Below are positions 1 to 6,767 of a stretch of DNA of 7,290 bases, in pieces (the first letter of the stretch is position 1; every line of letters starts with the position of its first letter). A program made the translations under genes and the position numbers. This stretch comes from Nitrospirota bacterium (GTDB lineage: Bacteria; NPL-UPA2; JAADIA01), in contig JAADIA010000046.1 of the NCBI GenBank assembly GCA_013151555.1, positions 1 to 7,290 on the forward strand, given 5' to 3'. Below the pieces are notes generated by a model, which ran no database searches, had not been told where the DNA came from, and saw only the letters and a list, made by a program, of their open reading frames with translations.

Positions 1-1352
1 CAGAAACCTTGCACTTCCCGAACAAGTTTATCTGGGGTTGCGCTACCGCATCTTACCAGATTGAAGGTGCTTTTGCGGAAGATGGCAAAGGAGAATCGAT
101 CTGGGACAGGTTCAGCCATACCCCCGGAAAAATCAAAAACGGCGATACCGGAGACGTAGCCTGCGATCATTACCACCGTTTTTCTGAAGATGTTAATATG
201 ATGGCGGAAATAAACTTACCGGCTTATCGTTTCTCGATTTCCTGGTCCCGCATCTTGCCCTCCGGGACAGGCAAGGTAAATGAGAAAGGGTTGGAATTCT
301 ATGACCGACTGGTTGATAAGCTCCTGGAGAAGCAAATCATACCTTTCGTTACCCTCTATCATTGGGACTTACCCCAGGCCCTGGAGGATAGAGGAGGATG
401 GCGCAATAAAGATATCGCCTCTGCGTTTGCCGAATATGTAAAGGTAGTTGTAAATCGCCTCTCCGACCGGGTAACAAACTGGATGACTTTAAACGAACTC
501 CCTTGTGTAGCTTTCCTGGGATACCAGGACGGATACCATGCCCCGGGAGCCAAAGAACCTCCTCAAGTCGTAAACCAGGTCATCCATAACCTGCTACTCG
601 CACATGGGTTGGGCGTTCAGGTGGTCAGAACACAGGCAAAGAAACAACCCGAGGTCGGTCTTGTCCATAACCCGGCGGTAAAGATTCCCGCAACAAATTC
701 TCCCGAAGACTTCGCTGCCGCAAAAGCGGCCTGGTTCGAATCGAATGCCTGGTGGTTCGAACCTCTTTACAAGGGAAAGTATCCCCGGGATCTCTGGCAA
801 GAGAAGGGCAAAGATGTCCCTGAAATTACGGATGAGGAGATGGAAATCATTTCCACTCCCACTGATTTTTTGGGGCTTAATATGTATACAGGTGCTTTAG
901 TCAAGGCTGATAATACCCCCGGCTCGAAAGGGTTTAAGGAAATACCTTATCCCGAAGACCATCCAAAGACTACCATGGGTTGGCCCATTAACCCCGACTG
1001 CATATATTATGCGCTTAAATTCCCCCGGGAAAAGTACGATATTCCCAAGCTTTACGTCAGTGAGAACGGATGTGCTTTGAATGATGTTATCTCAGAGGAG
1101 GGAAAGGTTTATGATATTTCCCGCATCCATTACTTAAGGGACCATTTCGCCTCGGCCCACCGGGCAATCAAGGAGGGAATAAACCTGGCCGGATATTTTG
1201 TCTGGACTTTAATGGATAACTTTGAATGGGCTTACGGTTGCAGCCAACGGTTCGGGATTATCTTCACCGATTATAGTTCCCAGAAGAGAATCCTGAAGCA
1301 AAGTGCTCTTTGGTATAAGGATTTTATAGAAAAAACAAAACAACCTCAATAA
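1..1352 (+). CDS. Family 1 glycoside hydrolase, beta-glucosidase type (5' partial)
   Basis: Retaining glycosidase that removes terminal beta-linked glucose or related sugars from oligosaccharides and glycosides. There is no signal peptide in the visible part, so it is probably cytoplasmic. The reading frame is open to the left edge (codons at 3-5 and 6-8 give E-T before the Leu codon at 9), so the true start lies a few codons outside. Counting from that Leu as residue 1, 447 residues are present, essentially the whole (beta/alpha)8 barrel. Visible family landmarks are FIWGCATASYQIEG near the N-terminus with Q17, H118 in YHWD, acid/base E163, the nucleophile E352 in YVSENG, W399, and E406-W407 in DNFEWAYG with a following RFG. 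One oddity is that the usual NEP at the acid/base is NEL-P here. Exact substrate (gluco-, galacto- or fuco-side) is not resolved. It ends 130 bp before the tRNA gene. Family assignment is very secure. Confidence 0.96.
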   Translation, partial: ETLHFPNKFIWGCATASYQIEGAFAEDGKGESIWDRFSHTPGKIKNGDTGDVACDHYHRFSEDVNMMAEINLPAYRFSISWSRILPSGTGKVNEKGLEFYDRLVDKLLEKQIIPFVTLYHWDLPQALEDRGGWRNKDIASAFAEYVKVVVNRLSDRVTNWMTLNELPCVAFLGYQDGYHAPGAKEPPQVVNQVIHNLLLAHGLGVQVVRTQAKKQPEVGLVHNPAVKIPATNSPEDFAAAKAAWFESNAWWFEPLYKGKYPRDLWQEKGKDVPEITDEEMEIISTPTDFLGLNMYTGALVKADNTPGSKGFKEIPYPEDHPKTTMGWPINPDCIYYALKFPREKYDIPKLYVSENGCALNDVISEEGKVYDISRIHYLRDHFASAHRAIKEGINLAGYFVWTLMDNFEWAYGCSQRFGIIFTDYSSQKRILKQSALWYKDFIEKTKQPQ

Positions 1353-1401
1353 GAAAGACTTTTCTGCTTTTCTCTGCTTAAAAAAACGACCTAAGAGGAG
1401 G

Positions 1402-1421
1402 CTCCGTTCACTCTTACGGAG
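1402..1421. repeat. Small inverted repeat after the glycosidase gene
   Basis: CTCCGT and ACGGAG form a perfect 6-bp stem with an 8-base loop, 49 bp after the glycosidase stop. No T-tract follows on the + strand, so it is not a canonical intrinsic terminator. It may simply stabilise the mRNA 3' end. Confidence 0.3.
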
Positions 1422-1443
1422 AGGAGCAACTGACAAATTTATC

Positions 1444-1473
1444 TTGACAGACCGATAGAACCTATGCTACTTT
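1444..1473 (+). promoter_or_regulatory. Sigma70-type promoter of tRNA-Ala
   Basis: A perfect -35 box TTGACA (1444-1449) is followed after 18 bases by TACTTT (1468-1473), a weak -10 that is preceded by TG at 1465-1466, giving an extended -10 (TGnTACTTT). The predicted transcription start near 1480 falls only about 3 bases before the mature tRNA 5' end, as expected for a monocistronic tRNA with a very short leader. Confidence 0.6.
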
Positions 1474-1482
1474 CAAGCGGTT

Positions 1483-1555
1483 GGGGCTGTGGTGCAGTTG
1501 GGAGCACATCTGACTGGCAGTCAGAAGGTCGCGGGTTCGACCCCCGCCAGCTCCA
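1483..1555 (+). tRNA. tRNA-Ala (anticodon GGC)
   Basis: A complete 73-nt cloverleaf can be folded by hand. Acceptor arms are 1483-1489 and 1548-1554, the D stem is GTGC/GCAC (1492-1495, 1504-1507), the anticodon stem is TCTGA/TCAGA around loop CTGGCAG, and the T stem is GCGGG/CCCGC around loop TTCGACC. The anticodon at 1516-1518 is GGC, reading Ala GCC/GCU codons. The acceptor stem contains the G3-U70 wobble pair (1485 with 1552), the classic identity element for alanyl-tRNA synthetase, and the discriminator at 1555 is A. The 3' CCA is not encoded, since TTT follows, so a CCA-adding enzyme must complete it. No hairpin terminator is seen behind it, only T-rich sequence. Confidence 0.97.
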
Positions 1556-1596
1556 TTTTGCGGTTTTCTCTACTTTATTGTTGACGAATTTTCTTC

Positions 1597-2634
1597 TCAA
1601 GGCAGGATAGCTACTTTAACTGCTCGACCTTCCCTCATCATTTGCAATCCTTCTTCCAATCTTTCCAGAGGCAACTCTGCACTAATCAAAGGAGCGGCCT
1701 TCACTACCCCGGAAGCCAGGAGCGATAAGGCTTTTTCCACCGTACGTGGAGTATGATGAAATACTCCTTTAATAGTCAAGTCGCCATAATGGAGACGATC
1801 TGTATTCAACGAGACTGTCGTTCCTTGCGGGGGACCTCCAAAGAAGACGATCCGCCCTCCTTTTCGGACCAGTTCCAGGGATAGTTCCCAGACCTGAGGT
1901 AATCCGGCCGATTCAATCACTACATCTGCACCCCGTCCCTCCGTCAGTTCTTCTACCCGGCTCACCGGGTCTTCGGTCTCGGCATCTATCAAATGGCTGG
2001 CCCCCAGTTCTCCCGCCACCGTCCATCTTTCATCTTTTAGTCCGATAACAATAGTCTGCCGCGCTCCCCGGTGAAGAGCCAGTTGTAAATGCATAAGGCC
2101 GATGGGCCCGGTACCTCCGGCAATAACTACCGTATCGCCCAGTTGGATATCTGCCGCTTCGCTGCCCAGGATTACACAGGCCAGGGGCTCGACGAGAGCC
2201 GCTTCCCGGTAAGAGAGACCAGGGGGGATAAGGTGGACATTCTGCCGGACAATCCGGGCCGGCACCCGAATATACTCAGCGAAAGCCCCCCAATTAAAGA
2301 AGATATTCTCACAAAGATTATGTTTTCCCCGCTTGCAAAAAAAGCAGGTATTACAGGGGGCAGAATTAGCCGCCACCACCCGCATCCCTTCCGAAAAACA
2401 GTTCACATCCTTTCCTACAGCAGCTATATCCCCGGCAAACTCATGTCCAAAGACAGACGGAGGAGTAAGAAGGTGGTGTCCTCTCTTAAAAGTCTTTACA
2501 TCCGTGCCACAGGTCAGGGCAACCTTCACTTTTACCAGGATATCTCCCGGACAGATTGAGGGAACCGCTATCTCCGCGATTTCCACTTTACCGGGTCCCC
2601 GGTAAAGTACCGCTTTCATCTTCGCCTGCACCAT
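1597..2634 (-). CDS. Zinc-dependent medium-chain alcohol/polyol dehydrogenase
   Basis: Oxidises or reduces an alcohol, polyol or amino-acid alcohol with a nicotinamide cofactor (threonine/sorbitol dehydrogenase-like, COG1063-type). The 345 residues are a typical family length. The catalytic zinc site is visible as C42 (TCGTD), H64-E65 (FGHEF) and E149 (VEPLA). The structural zinc loop is C94, C97, C100 and C108. The Rossmann fold begins with GGTGPIG (173-179). At the end of the next strand, where NAD enzymes usually carry Asp, the sequence has Gly (VIGLKDER, 196-203), which leaves NAD versus NADP use open. The ATG at 2634 is chosen because GAGGAA lies 10 bases upstream; an internal ATG (Met6) lacks a Shine-Dalgarno site. 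The gene begins 80 bp after the stop of the upstream GlmU-like gene on the same strand, so co-transcription is possible, and it converges on the tRNA. Substrate unknown. Confidence 0.93.
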   Translation of the reverse strand: MVQAKMKAVLYRGPGKVEIAEIAVPSICPGDILVKVKVALTCGTDVKTFKRGHHLLTPPSVFGHEFAGDIAAVGKDVNCFSEGMRVVAANSAPCNTCFFCKRGKHNLCENIFFNWGAFAEYIRVPARIVRQNVHLIPPGLSYREAALVEPLACVILGSEAADIQLGDTVVIAGGTGPIGLMHLQLALHRGARQTIVIGLKDERWTVAGELGASHLIDAETEDPVSRVEELTEGRGADVVIESAGLPQVWELSLELVRKGGRIVFFGGPPQGTTVSLNTDRLHYGDLTIKGVFHHTPRTVEKALSLLASGVVKAAPLISAELPLERLEEGLQMMREGRAVKVAILP

Positions 2635-2714
2635 CTCTTTGCTCTTCCTCGTTATCGTTTAATTTCTTTGCTTATATCTGAGGGATACAAGTAAAGATAA
2701 AACGGGCCGGGATA

Positions 2715-4205
2715 TTAAAGCTCCTCGATGGATTCGATTCCTTCCGGTTGGGGAAGATAGTAACGAACGGGAAGGACAGAGCCATTTTCTTTGAGCCTTT
2801 TCCTCACCCGTTTATTCTTGATGACCGAGTGTTCTATCGAGACATCGTCTTCAATAAAGGAACCGTATATATAACTTGTTCCCTTTATAGTAACATGGTT
2901 ACCAATGCGAGTGGGATAATGATCGCTGCCGGTTATATTAACTGAGGATTCTATCCGGCACTTCTTCCCGATTTTTACATCTCCCTTTACGATATCGCCT
3001 TTGAGTATCTCGCTTCCCGGACCTATCTTCATAGTCTGGTGAGGATAGGTACTTAAAGAAACGCTCTCCCCGATAGTCACATTTTTGTCCAATTCAATGT
3101 TTCCATAGAGAACACTATTCTTCTCGATGCACACTCCCCTGTTTAATCTTACTCCTTTATGAAGATAAACCCCTTTTCCAATGACGATATCAAGAGTCCC
3201 TTCCTTTCTGTCAAGCTCCAGGATTCTTTCTACTACTTCGTCAGCTACAAAGAAGTCTTCTCTATTTTCTATGGTAATAATATTTTTTAGTTTATCATAT
3301 ACCCGGTTACGGGCAATGGCTCCCATATCCTTCCAGACCGATTTGATATTGAAGGCTAAAACCACAGTATGGTCCAGGGTACTGGAGGCTCCTACCAAGA
3401 GACCGTAACGGTTAAAAATGGAGATTAATTCAGGAAGATAAAACTCTCCCTGAATATTGTCTGCAGTCAGCTCTTTTATATGTTTCCTCAGTTTATCCCC
3501 TTTAAAAGCATAAACTCCGCTGTTAAATTCCTTTATATTCAGCAACTCATTCCGGGTAAATTCATATCGCCGGTCATTGAAATTTACGGTATAGATACCT
3601 TCTAAACCAAGGATATCTTTATATTCTATCACTTCCATAACCTTACCGCTGTTATTTCCCGGCTCTCTGATCACCCGACCGTAGTAATTATCCTCTGCCT
3701 TCCCTTTATATAGAGCCGTTAGGACCATCATGTCAAAACTGGACTTTTCAAATTCTTCTTTAAATTTCCGGACTGCTTCTGCAGTTATCAATCCCATGTC
3801 GCCGGGGAAAACATAGATATCTCCCTCATATTGCTTGCCTTTAAGAGCTTCCAAAGCAACTTGTAAAGCATGACCCGTTCCCTTTTGCTCTTTCTGACAG
3901 ACGAAAGCCGTACTAGGTCTCTTTCCGATTTCCCGGGCGACTTCATCGCCTTTCATCCCTACCACTATTATCTCATTACGATTATCCAGCCCCTCCGCAA
4001 CAACATTGGCTACCCTTAAAACCGTGGGTACTCCCCATATCTTATGGAGCATTTTGGAAGTTTCCGATTTAATTCTTTTTCCGTGCCCGGCAGCAAGGAT
4101 AACCGATATTGCTTTGGAAGTAAGGTCTATTTCAGAATCTAAATCCCCAATCGTTTTCAAGACCTTCTCACTGTTATTATTTTTCTTAGCCATTCCCTTC
4201 GTCAT
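2715..4205 (-). CDS. GlmU-like UDP-GlcNAc pyrophosphorylase with left-handed beta-helix tail
   Basis: Predicted to join UTP and N-acetylglucosamine-1-phosphate (or a close sugar-1-phosphate) into the nucleotide sugar. The 496-residue protein starts with about 30 polar residues, then a nucleotidyltransferase domain (about 33-300): LAAGHGKRIKS (37-47, the GxGxR loop with Lys in place of the usual Thr), K51, Q104 and QKGTGHA (107-113), metal-binding D136 in FPGDMGLI, YGRVIRE (175-181), E194, N228 in FNSGVYAF, and NIQGEFYLPEL (250-260). These match GlmU closely. Residues about 335-460 form hexapeptide repeats of a left-handed beta-helix but lack the GlmU acetyltransferase signatures (HLSYLGDA, NIGAGT), so acetylation is doubtful. 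The ATG at 4205 is preferred because GGGGG lies 5 bases upstream. The frame stays open to 4295, but that extension has no good ribosome site and is unlike the family. Not called glmU because of the degenerate C-terminal half. Confidence 0.9.
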   Translation of the reverse strand: MTKGMAKKNNNSEKVLKTIGDLDSEIDLTSKAISVILAAGHGKRIKSETSKMLHKIWGVPTVLRVANVVAEGLDNRNEIIVVGMKGDEVAREIGKRPSTAFVCQKEQKGTGHALQVALEALKGKQYEGDIYVFPGDMGLITAEAVRKFKEEFEKSSFDMMVLTALYKGKAEDNYYGRVIREPGNNSGKVMEVIEYKDILGLEGIYTVNFNDRRYEFTRNELLNIKEFNSGVYAFKGDKLRKHIKELTADNIQGEFYLPELISIFNRYGLLVGASSTLDHTVVLAFNIKSVWKDMGAIARNRVYDKLKNIITIENREDFFVADEVVERILELDRKEGTLDIVIGKGVYLHKGVRLNRGVCIEKNSVLYGNIELDKNVTIGESVSLSTYPHQTMKIGPGSEILKGDIVKGDVKIGKKCRIESSVNITGSDHYPTRIGNHVTIKGTSYIYGSFIEDDVSIEHSVIKNKRVRKRLKENGSVLPVRYYLPQPEGIESIEEL

Positions 4206-4208
4206 CTT

Positions 4209-4215
4209 TTCCCCC
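4209..4215 (-). promoter_or_regulatory. Ribosome binding site deciding the start at 4205
   Basis: On the minus strand GGGGG (4215-4211) is followed by AAAAG and then ATG. It is the only convincing Shine-Dalgarno-like site among the five in-frame ATG codons between 4295 and 4193. The ATG four codons further in has AAGGGA directly touching it, which is too close. Confidence 0.55.
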
Positions 4216-4250
4216 GGCACTATCAACATTGTCAACAAGAAAACTTCGTA

Positions 4251-4301
4251 ACCACAAGATTTCATACCTTCCTGAGGCGAACAGGGTATTACCACAAGAT
4301 T
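4251..4301. repeat. Direct repeat ACCACAAGATT, two copies 40 bp apart
   Basis: The 11-mer ACCACAAGATT occurs at 4251-4261 and again at 4291-4301, exactly 40 bp from start to start, upstream of the GlmU-like gene. Forty bases is close to four helical turns, so two operator half-sites on one DNA face is possible. A remnant of the neighbouring repeat family is equally possible. Confidence 0.4.
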
Positions 4302-4313
4302 GTTATCTTTATC

Positions 4314-4397
4314 ACCGCAGAGGTCGCTGAGTTCGCAGAGATTACTCTTTTTAATTTATAGATATAATTTTCATTTTCTCGGCGCTCTCGGCGGTTA
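4314..4397. repeat. Inverted element made of degenerate 9-base units
   Basis: The left arm (4314-4341) reads as successive nonamers CGCAGAGGT, CGCTGAGTT, CGCAGAGAT. The right arm (4377-4397), read on the minus strand, is AACCGCCGAGAGCGCCGAGA, which matches the left arm at about 14 of 18 positions. ACCGC/GCGGT at the tips are perfect. The AT-rich middle (4342-4376) separates the arms. No coding potential is evident. It belongs with the elements at 4425-4469 and 5813-5940. Confidence 0.6.
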
Positions 4398-4424
4398 ATG
4401 GTTTATACTTTACTATACTTAAAT

Positions 4425-4469
4425 AAACCACAGAGAACACAGGGAAAATCTCCGTGCTCTCTGTGGTTT
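4425..4469 (-). terminator. Strong hairpin downstream of the alternative glmU gene, possible terminator
   Basis: Two 21-base arms pair around an AAA loop: 12 perfect pairs at the base (AAACCACAGAGA with TCTCTGTGGTTT), then seven more pairs (one of them G-U) interrupted by two mismatches. It lies 14 bases past the stop codon at 4484 on the minus strand. The sequence leaving the stem is TTTATTTAAG, a weak U-tract, so intrinsic termination or an mRNA-end stabiliser is plausible. Its CACAGAG core shows it is also a member of the local 9-base repeat family. Confidence 0.5.
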
Positions 4470-4483
4470 TATCTGAACCTTCT

Positions 4484-5776
4484 TTATAAGTTTTTGGCAT
4501 TACCTATCCCTGCCGCTTCTCTCTCTTCTGCTGTCATCTCGTACACCTTACGCAGGAGAGCCGCTTCAGCCGGGCTTTGTTCTACCTTCCTTCGAGCCAT
4601 AATCTTCTTAGCATTGGCAATAGCTTTCTCCGGATCGTGCTCAACGAACTCCTTACCACCGCCCCAACTGAAGGAGGGAAGATACTTAGGAGGAAGACCG
4701 CCTCCAAAGACATTAGCGGCCACGCCGATTACGGTACCTGTATTCAGAAAGGTGCCGATGCCTACCTTGGTATGGTCAGCAATAAAACAACCGACTTTAA
4801 TCTCCCCGGAGTTTATTAATTCTCCCTTGACGTAAAGCTTCACCTCACCATAGTTGTTCTTTAAATCACTATTGGTGACTATCGCCCCCAGGTTTACCCA
4901 TTCGCCCACATAGGCATGTCCCAGGAACCCGTCATGGTGTTTGTTGCTATAGGCTTGCAGGATAGATTCTTCCAGTTCCCCGCCGATACGGCAAACTTTT
5001 CCAATGCTGCAACCTTCCCGAAGTTTAGCTCCGTCAATAATGGCACTCTCCCCGACAAAAGCCGGTCCATCAATGATCGAAAAGGCGCGAATTTTAGCCT
5101 TCTTATCAATGTAGATAGGTCCCTCTTCCAGGTTAAGAACCACTCCGGCTTCTACTATGCGGGCACCCTCTCCGACATAGAGTTGAGACTTGTCTCCATA
5201 AATAGCAACTCTCTCATCGAGGAATCCTTCCACTCTTCCCCCACCCAGAGCCTGATAATCATCTTTAATTGCTTCAGCATTATGCTTCACCAGGTCCCAG
5301 GGATAGGAAATAAGGAGAACATCTATTTCCTTGGTTTCGGGTATCCCCTTTAAAATACCGGCACTTAGCCTTGTTAAATCTTCACCGCTATCATTAAGAA
5401 CCTTTTTCACCGTCTCTGATTTCAAACGGGCATAGACAACTGTTTCCCCTTGCACGCCAACCTCTTCCGGCCCATTGAGAGGAATATTTTTAGATAGGTC
5501 ACTCCGGGCCAAAATCCTTCCGTTAAGGAAGAGGCAATCTTCCTCTCCCAAAGCCTGAGCATCGTTGACCGAGGCCGCACTTACTTGCTCTTTAACCGTA
5601 TCGCTCAGATATCCCCGGCAAACTATATGCACCTTCGACTCCGGGTAGGCTTGCTCTATCTTCTCCCGGAGCGAGCTCATTCCACACCTCAGCTCAAAAA
5701 CCGGTCTGAGATAGACTAATGGAAGAAGATTATCAGAACGGTCATCCTCAAAAATACAGATATTTTTAGACACCAT
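4484..5776 (-). CDS. Alternative GlmU-like protein (NTP_transf_4 N-domain plus beta-helix acetyltransferase)
   Basis: Resembles the alternative bacterial GlmU family (TIGR03991 type), predicted to act in UDP-GlcNAc or related nucleotide-sugar synthesis. The 430-residue protein opens with ICIFEDD and LRPVFELRCGM (23-33), the hallmark of this group, and has no classical LAAGxGTR loop. FLNGRIL follows at 83-89. From about 190 to 360 there are hexapeptide repeats. The strongest signature, residues 278-297 (N-KHHDGFLGHAYVGEWVNLG), lines up with the GlmU acetyltransferase active-site loop, with H281 at the position of the catalytic His, and is followed by NSDLKNNYG (302-310). The C-terminal 50 residues are helical and charged. 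The ATG at 5776 is chosen because GAGGGAGGG ends 2 bases upstream and the homology begins there; the frame is open to 5815 without support. It lies 181 bp after nagB on the same strand. Family is secure; the true substrate is not. Confidence 0.88.
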   Translation of the reverse strand: MVSKNICIFEDDRSDNLLPLVYLRPVFELRCGMSSLREKIEQAYPESKVHIVCRGYLSDTVKEQVSAASVNDAQALGEEDCLFLNGRILARSDLSKNIPLNGPEEVGVQGETVVYARLKSETVKKVLNDSGEDLTRLSAGILKGIPETKEIDVLLISYPWDLVKHNAEAIKDDYQALGGGRVEGFLDERVAIYGDKSQLYVGEGARIVEAGVVLNLEEGPIYIDKKAKIRAFSIIDGPAFVGESAIIDGAKLREGCSIGKVCRIGGELEESILQAYSNKHHDGFLGHAYVGEWVNLGAIVTNSDLKNNYGEVKLYVKGELINSGEIKVGCFIADHTKVGIGTFLNTGTVIGVAANVFGGGLPPKYLPSFSWGGGKEFVEHDPEKAIANAKKIMARRKVEQSPAEAALLRKVYEMTAEEREAAGIGNAKNL

Positions 5777-5812
5777 TTCCCTCCCTCTTCTTGAATATAA
5801 TCCCCAGGCAAA

Positions 5813-5940
5813 CACAGATAGTTACAGAAAATCGAGACCTTTACCCAATTACCGCTAAGATAGCAGAGAAAACAAAAATCATCTTTAAGCAATCTCTGCG
5901 GTAAAAATAAATGGAAGGTGTTTATCAATGTTTATCTGTG
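5813..5940. repeat. 128-bp concentric inverted element between nagB and the alternative glmU
   Basis: CACAGATA (5813-5820) pairs with TATCTGTG (5933-5940), and TTACCGC (5849-5855) pairs with GCGGTAA (5898-5904) about the same centre (5876.5). A third pair, CAGAGA (5864-5869) and TCTCTG (5893-5898), is centred 4.5 bases away, meaning its register is shifted by exactly 9. That fits arms made of 9-base units. The element fills most of the 181-bp gap. A weak terminator role for nagB is possible, but there is no proper U-tract. Confidence 0.55.
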
Positions 5941-5957
5941 ATTTCTAAGTTTTTTTG

Positions 5958-6746
5958 TTATTTCTTCTTCTTTAAAAGATCTGCCATCTTCTCTACATGC
6001 TTGTAATAATCTTTTCTCTTCAACCTTGCGCCTGCTTCCTCATCAATGATAACTATCGCCTGACGATGAAGTTGCATCATAGAGGCAGTAACCTCCGCCG
6101 TTATCGGTCCTTCCACTGCCTTAGCTAAAACTTCTGCTTTCTTAGCTCCATTGGCCAGGAGAAGACAGATTCTCGCCTCCATTATCGTTCCCACCCCCAT
6201 GGTAATGGCATACTTAGGCACATTATCAATGTTCTCGAAGAAACGGGCATTATCCTCTATCGTTTCTTGAGTTAAGGTTTTCACCCGGGTGCGAGAACCA
6301 AGAGAGGAACCAGGTTCATTGAAAGCAATATGTCCATCACCTCCAATGCCCAATACTTGCAAATCTATCCCCCCGGCTTCAACGATCATCTTCTCATATT
6401 CCTGGCAAAAAGCTTCCGGGTCCTCAGCCATCCCATCGGGAACATGAACTTTCTTTTTATCAATATTAATGTGATTGAACAGGTTCTCATCCATAAAGTA
6501 GTGATAGCTCTGCTCATGATCAGGAGCCAATCCACAGTATTCATCCAAATTAAAAGTGGTCACCTTAGAAAAATCTAACCCTTCCTCCTTGTGCATGCGG
6601 ATAAGTTCTTTATAGAGACCAACCGGGGTGCTTCCCGTCGCCAGGCCGAGAACAAAGTTCTCCGGTTTCTTTTTCATCTCCTCAGCAACGATCTCTGCAC
6701 CTTTACGACTTATTTCCTCATAATCCTTTTCAATAAATACCTCCAC
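5958..6746 (-). CDS. nagB: Glucosamine-6-phosphate deaminase
   Basis: Cytoplasmic enzyme converting glucosamine-6-phosphate to fructose-6-phosphate and ammonia, the step linking amino-sugar breakdown to glycolysis. At 262 residues it has the normal length of the family. GLATGSTPVGLY (34-45) is the phosphate-binding loop. D68 in NLDEY, D137 and H139 in GIGGDGHIAFNEP, and E144 correspond to the catalytic D72, D141, H143 and E148 of the E. coli enzyme. S147, R154 and K156 match E. coli residues of the GlcNAc-6-P allosteric site, so allosteric control is conceivable. The start is a GTG at 6746 with AGGAGG 8 bases upstream; no ATG is available nearby. The gene is preceded by a long hairpin-rich leader and followed by two GlmU-like genes, which together suggest a hexosamine balance module. 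No truncation seen. Confidence 0.97.
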   Translation of the reverse strand: MEVFIEKDYEEISRKGAEIVAEEMKKKPENFVLGLATGSTPVGLYKELIRMHKEEGLDFSKVTTFNLDEYCGLAPDHEQSYHYFMDENLFNHINIDKKKVHVPDGMAEDPEAFCQEYEKMIVEAGGIDLQVLGIGGDGHIAFNEPGSSLGSRTRVKTLTQETIEDNARFFENIDNVPKYAITMGVGTIMEARICLLLANGAKKAEVLAKAVEGPITAEVTASMMQLHRQAIVIIDEEAGARLKRKDYYKHVEKMADLLKKKK

Positions 6747-6754
6747 TTATCTTT

Positions 6755-6760
6755 CCTCCT
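6755..6760 (-). promoter_or_regulatory. Ribosome binding site of nagB
   Basis: On the minus strand a perfect AGGAGG (inside AAAAGGAGGAAAG) lies 8 bases before the GTG start at 6746. This decides the start codon and implies strong initiation unless the adjacent hairpin interferes. Confidence 0.85.
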
Positions 6761-6767
6761 TTTATGA

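Noticed and set aside
1483-1599. tRNA-Ala as an integration site for a mobile element
   Set aside because: No integrase gene and no repeated copy of the tRNA 3' end is seen in the window.
2089-2559. A 156-residue + strand open frame opposite the dehydrogenase
   Set aside because: It lies wholly antisense to a gene with complete zinc and Rossmann motifs and has no family features of its own.
2671-2701. Promoter for the dehydrogenase from TATAAG on the minus strand (2676-2671)
   Set aside because: No acceptable -35 box at 16-18 bases; the closest candidates are 13 or 19 bases away and poor matches.
4207-4235. Promoter with a perfect TTGACA (4235-4230, minus strand) before the GlmU-like gene
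   Set aside because: The expected -10 position falls on GGAAAA in the ribosome binding site and bears no resemblance to TATAAT.
4206-4295. A 30-residue N-terminal extension of the GlmU-like protein
   Set aside because: No good Shine-Dalgarno site at the upstream ATG codons, the residues do not resemble the family, and a GGGGG site fits the ATG at 4205.
4314-4469. CRISPR array suggested by the repeated units
   Set aside because: Units are only 9 bases, degenerate, lack spacers and are arranged as opposing arms rather than one-direction repeats.
5777-5815. A 13-residue N-terminal extension of the alternative GlmU-like protein
   Set aside because: The extension would translate through the GAGGGAGGG ribosome site, and the family homology starts at the ATG at 5776.
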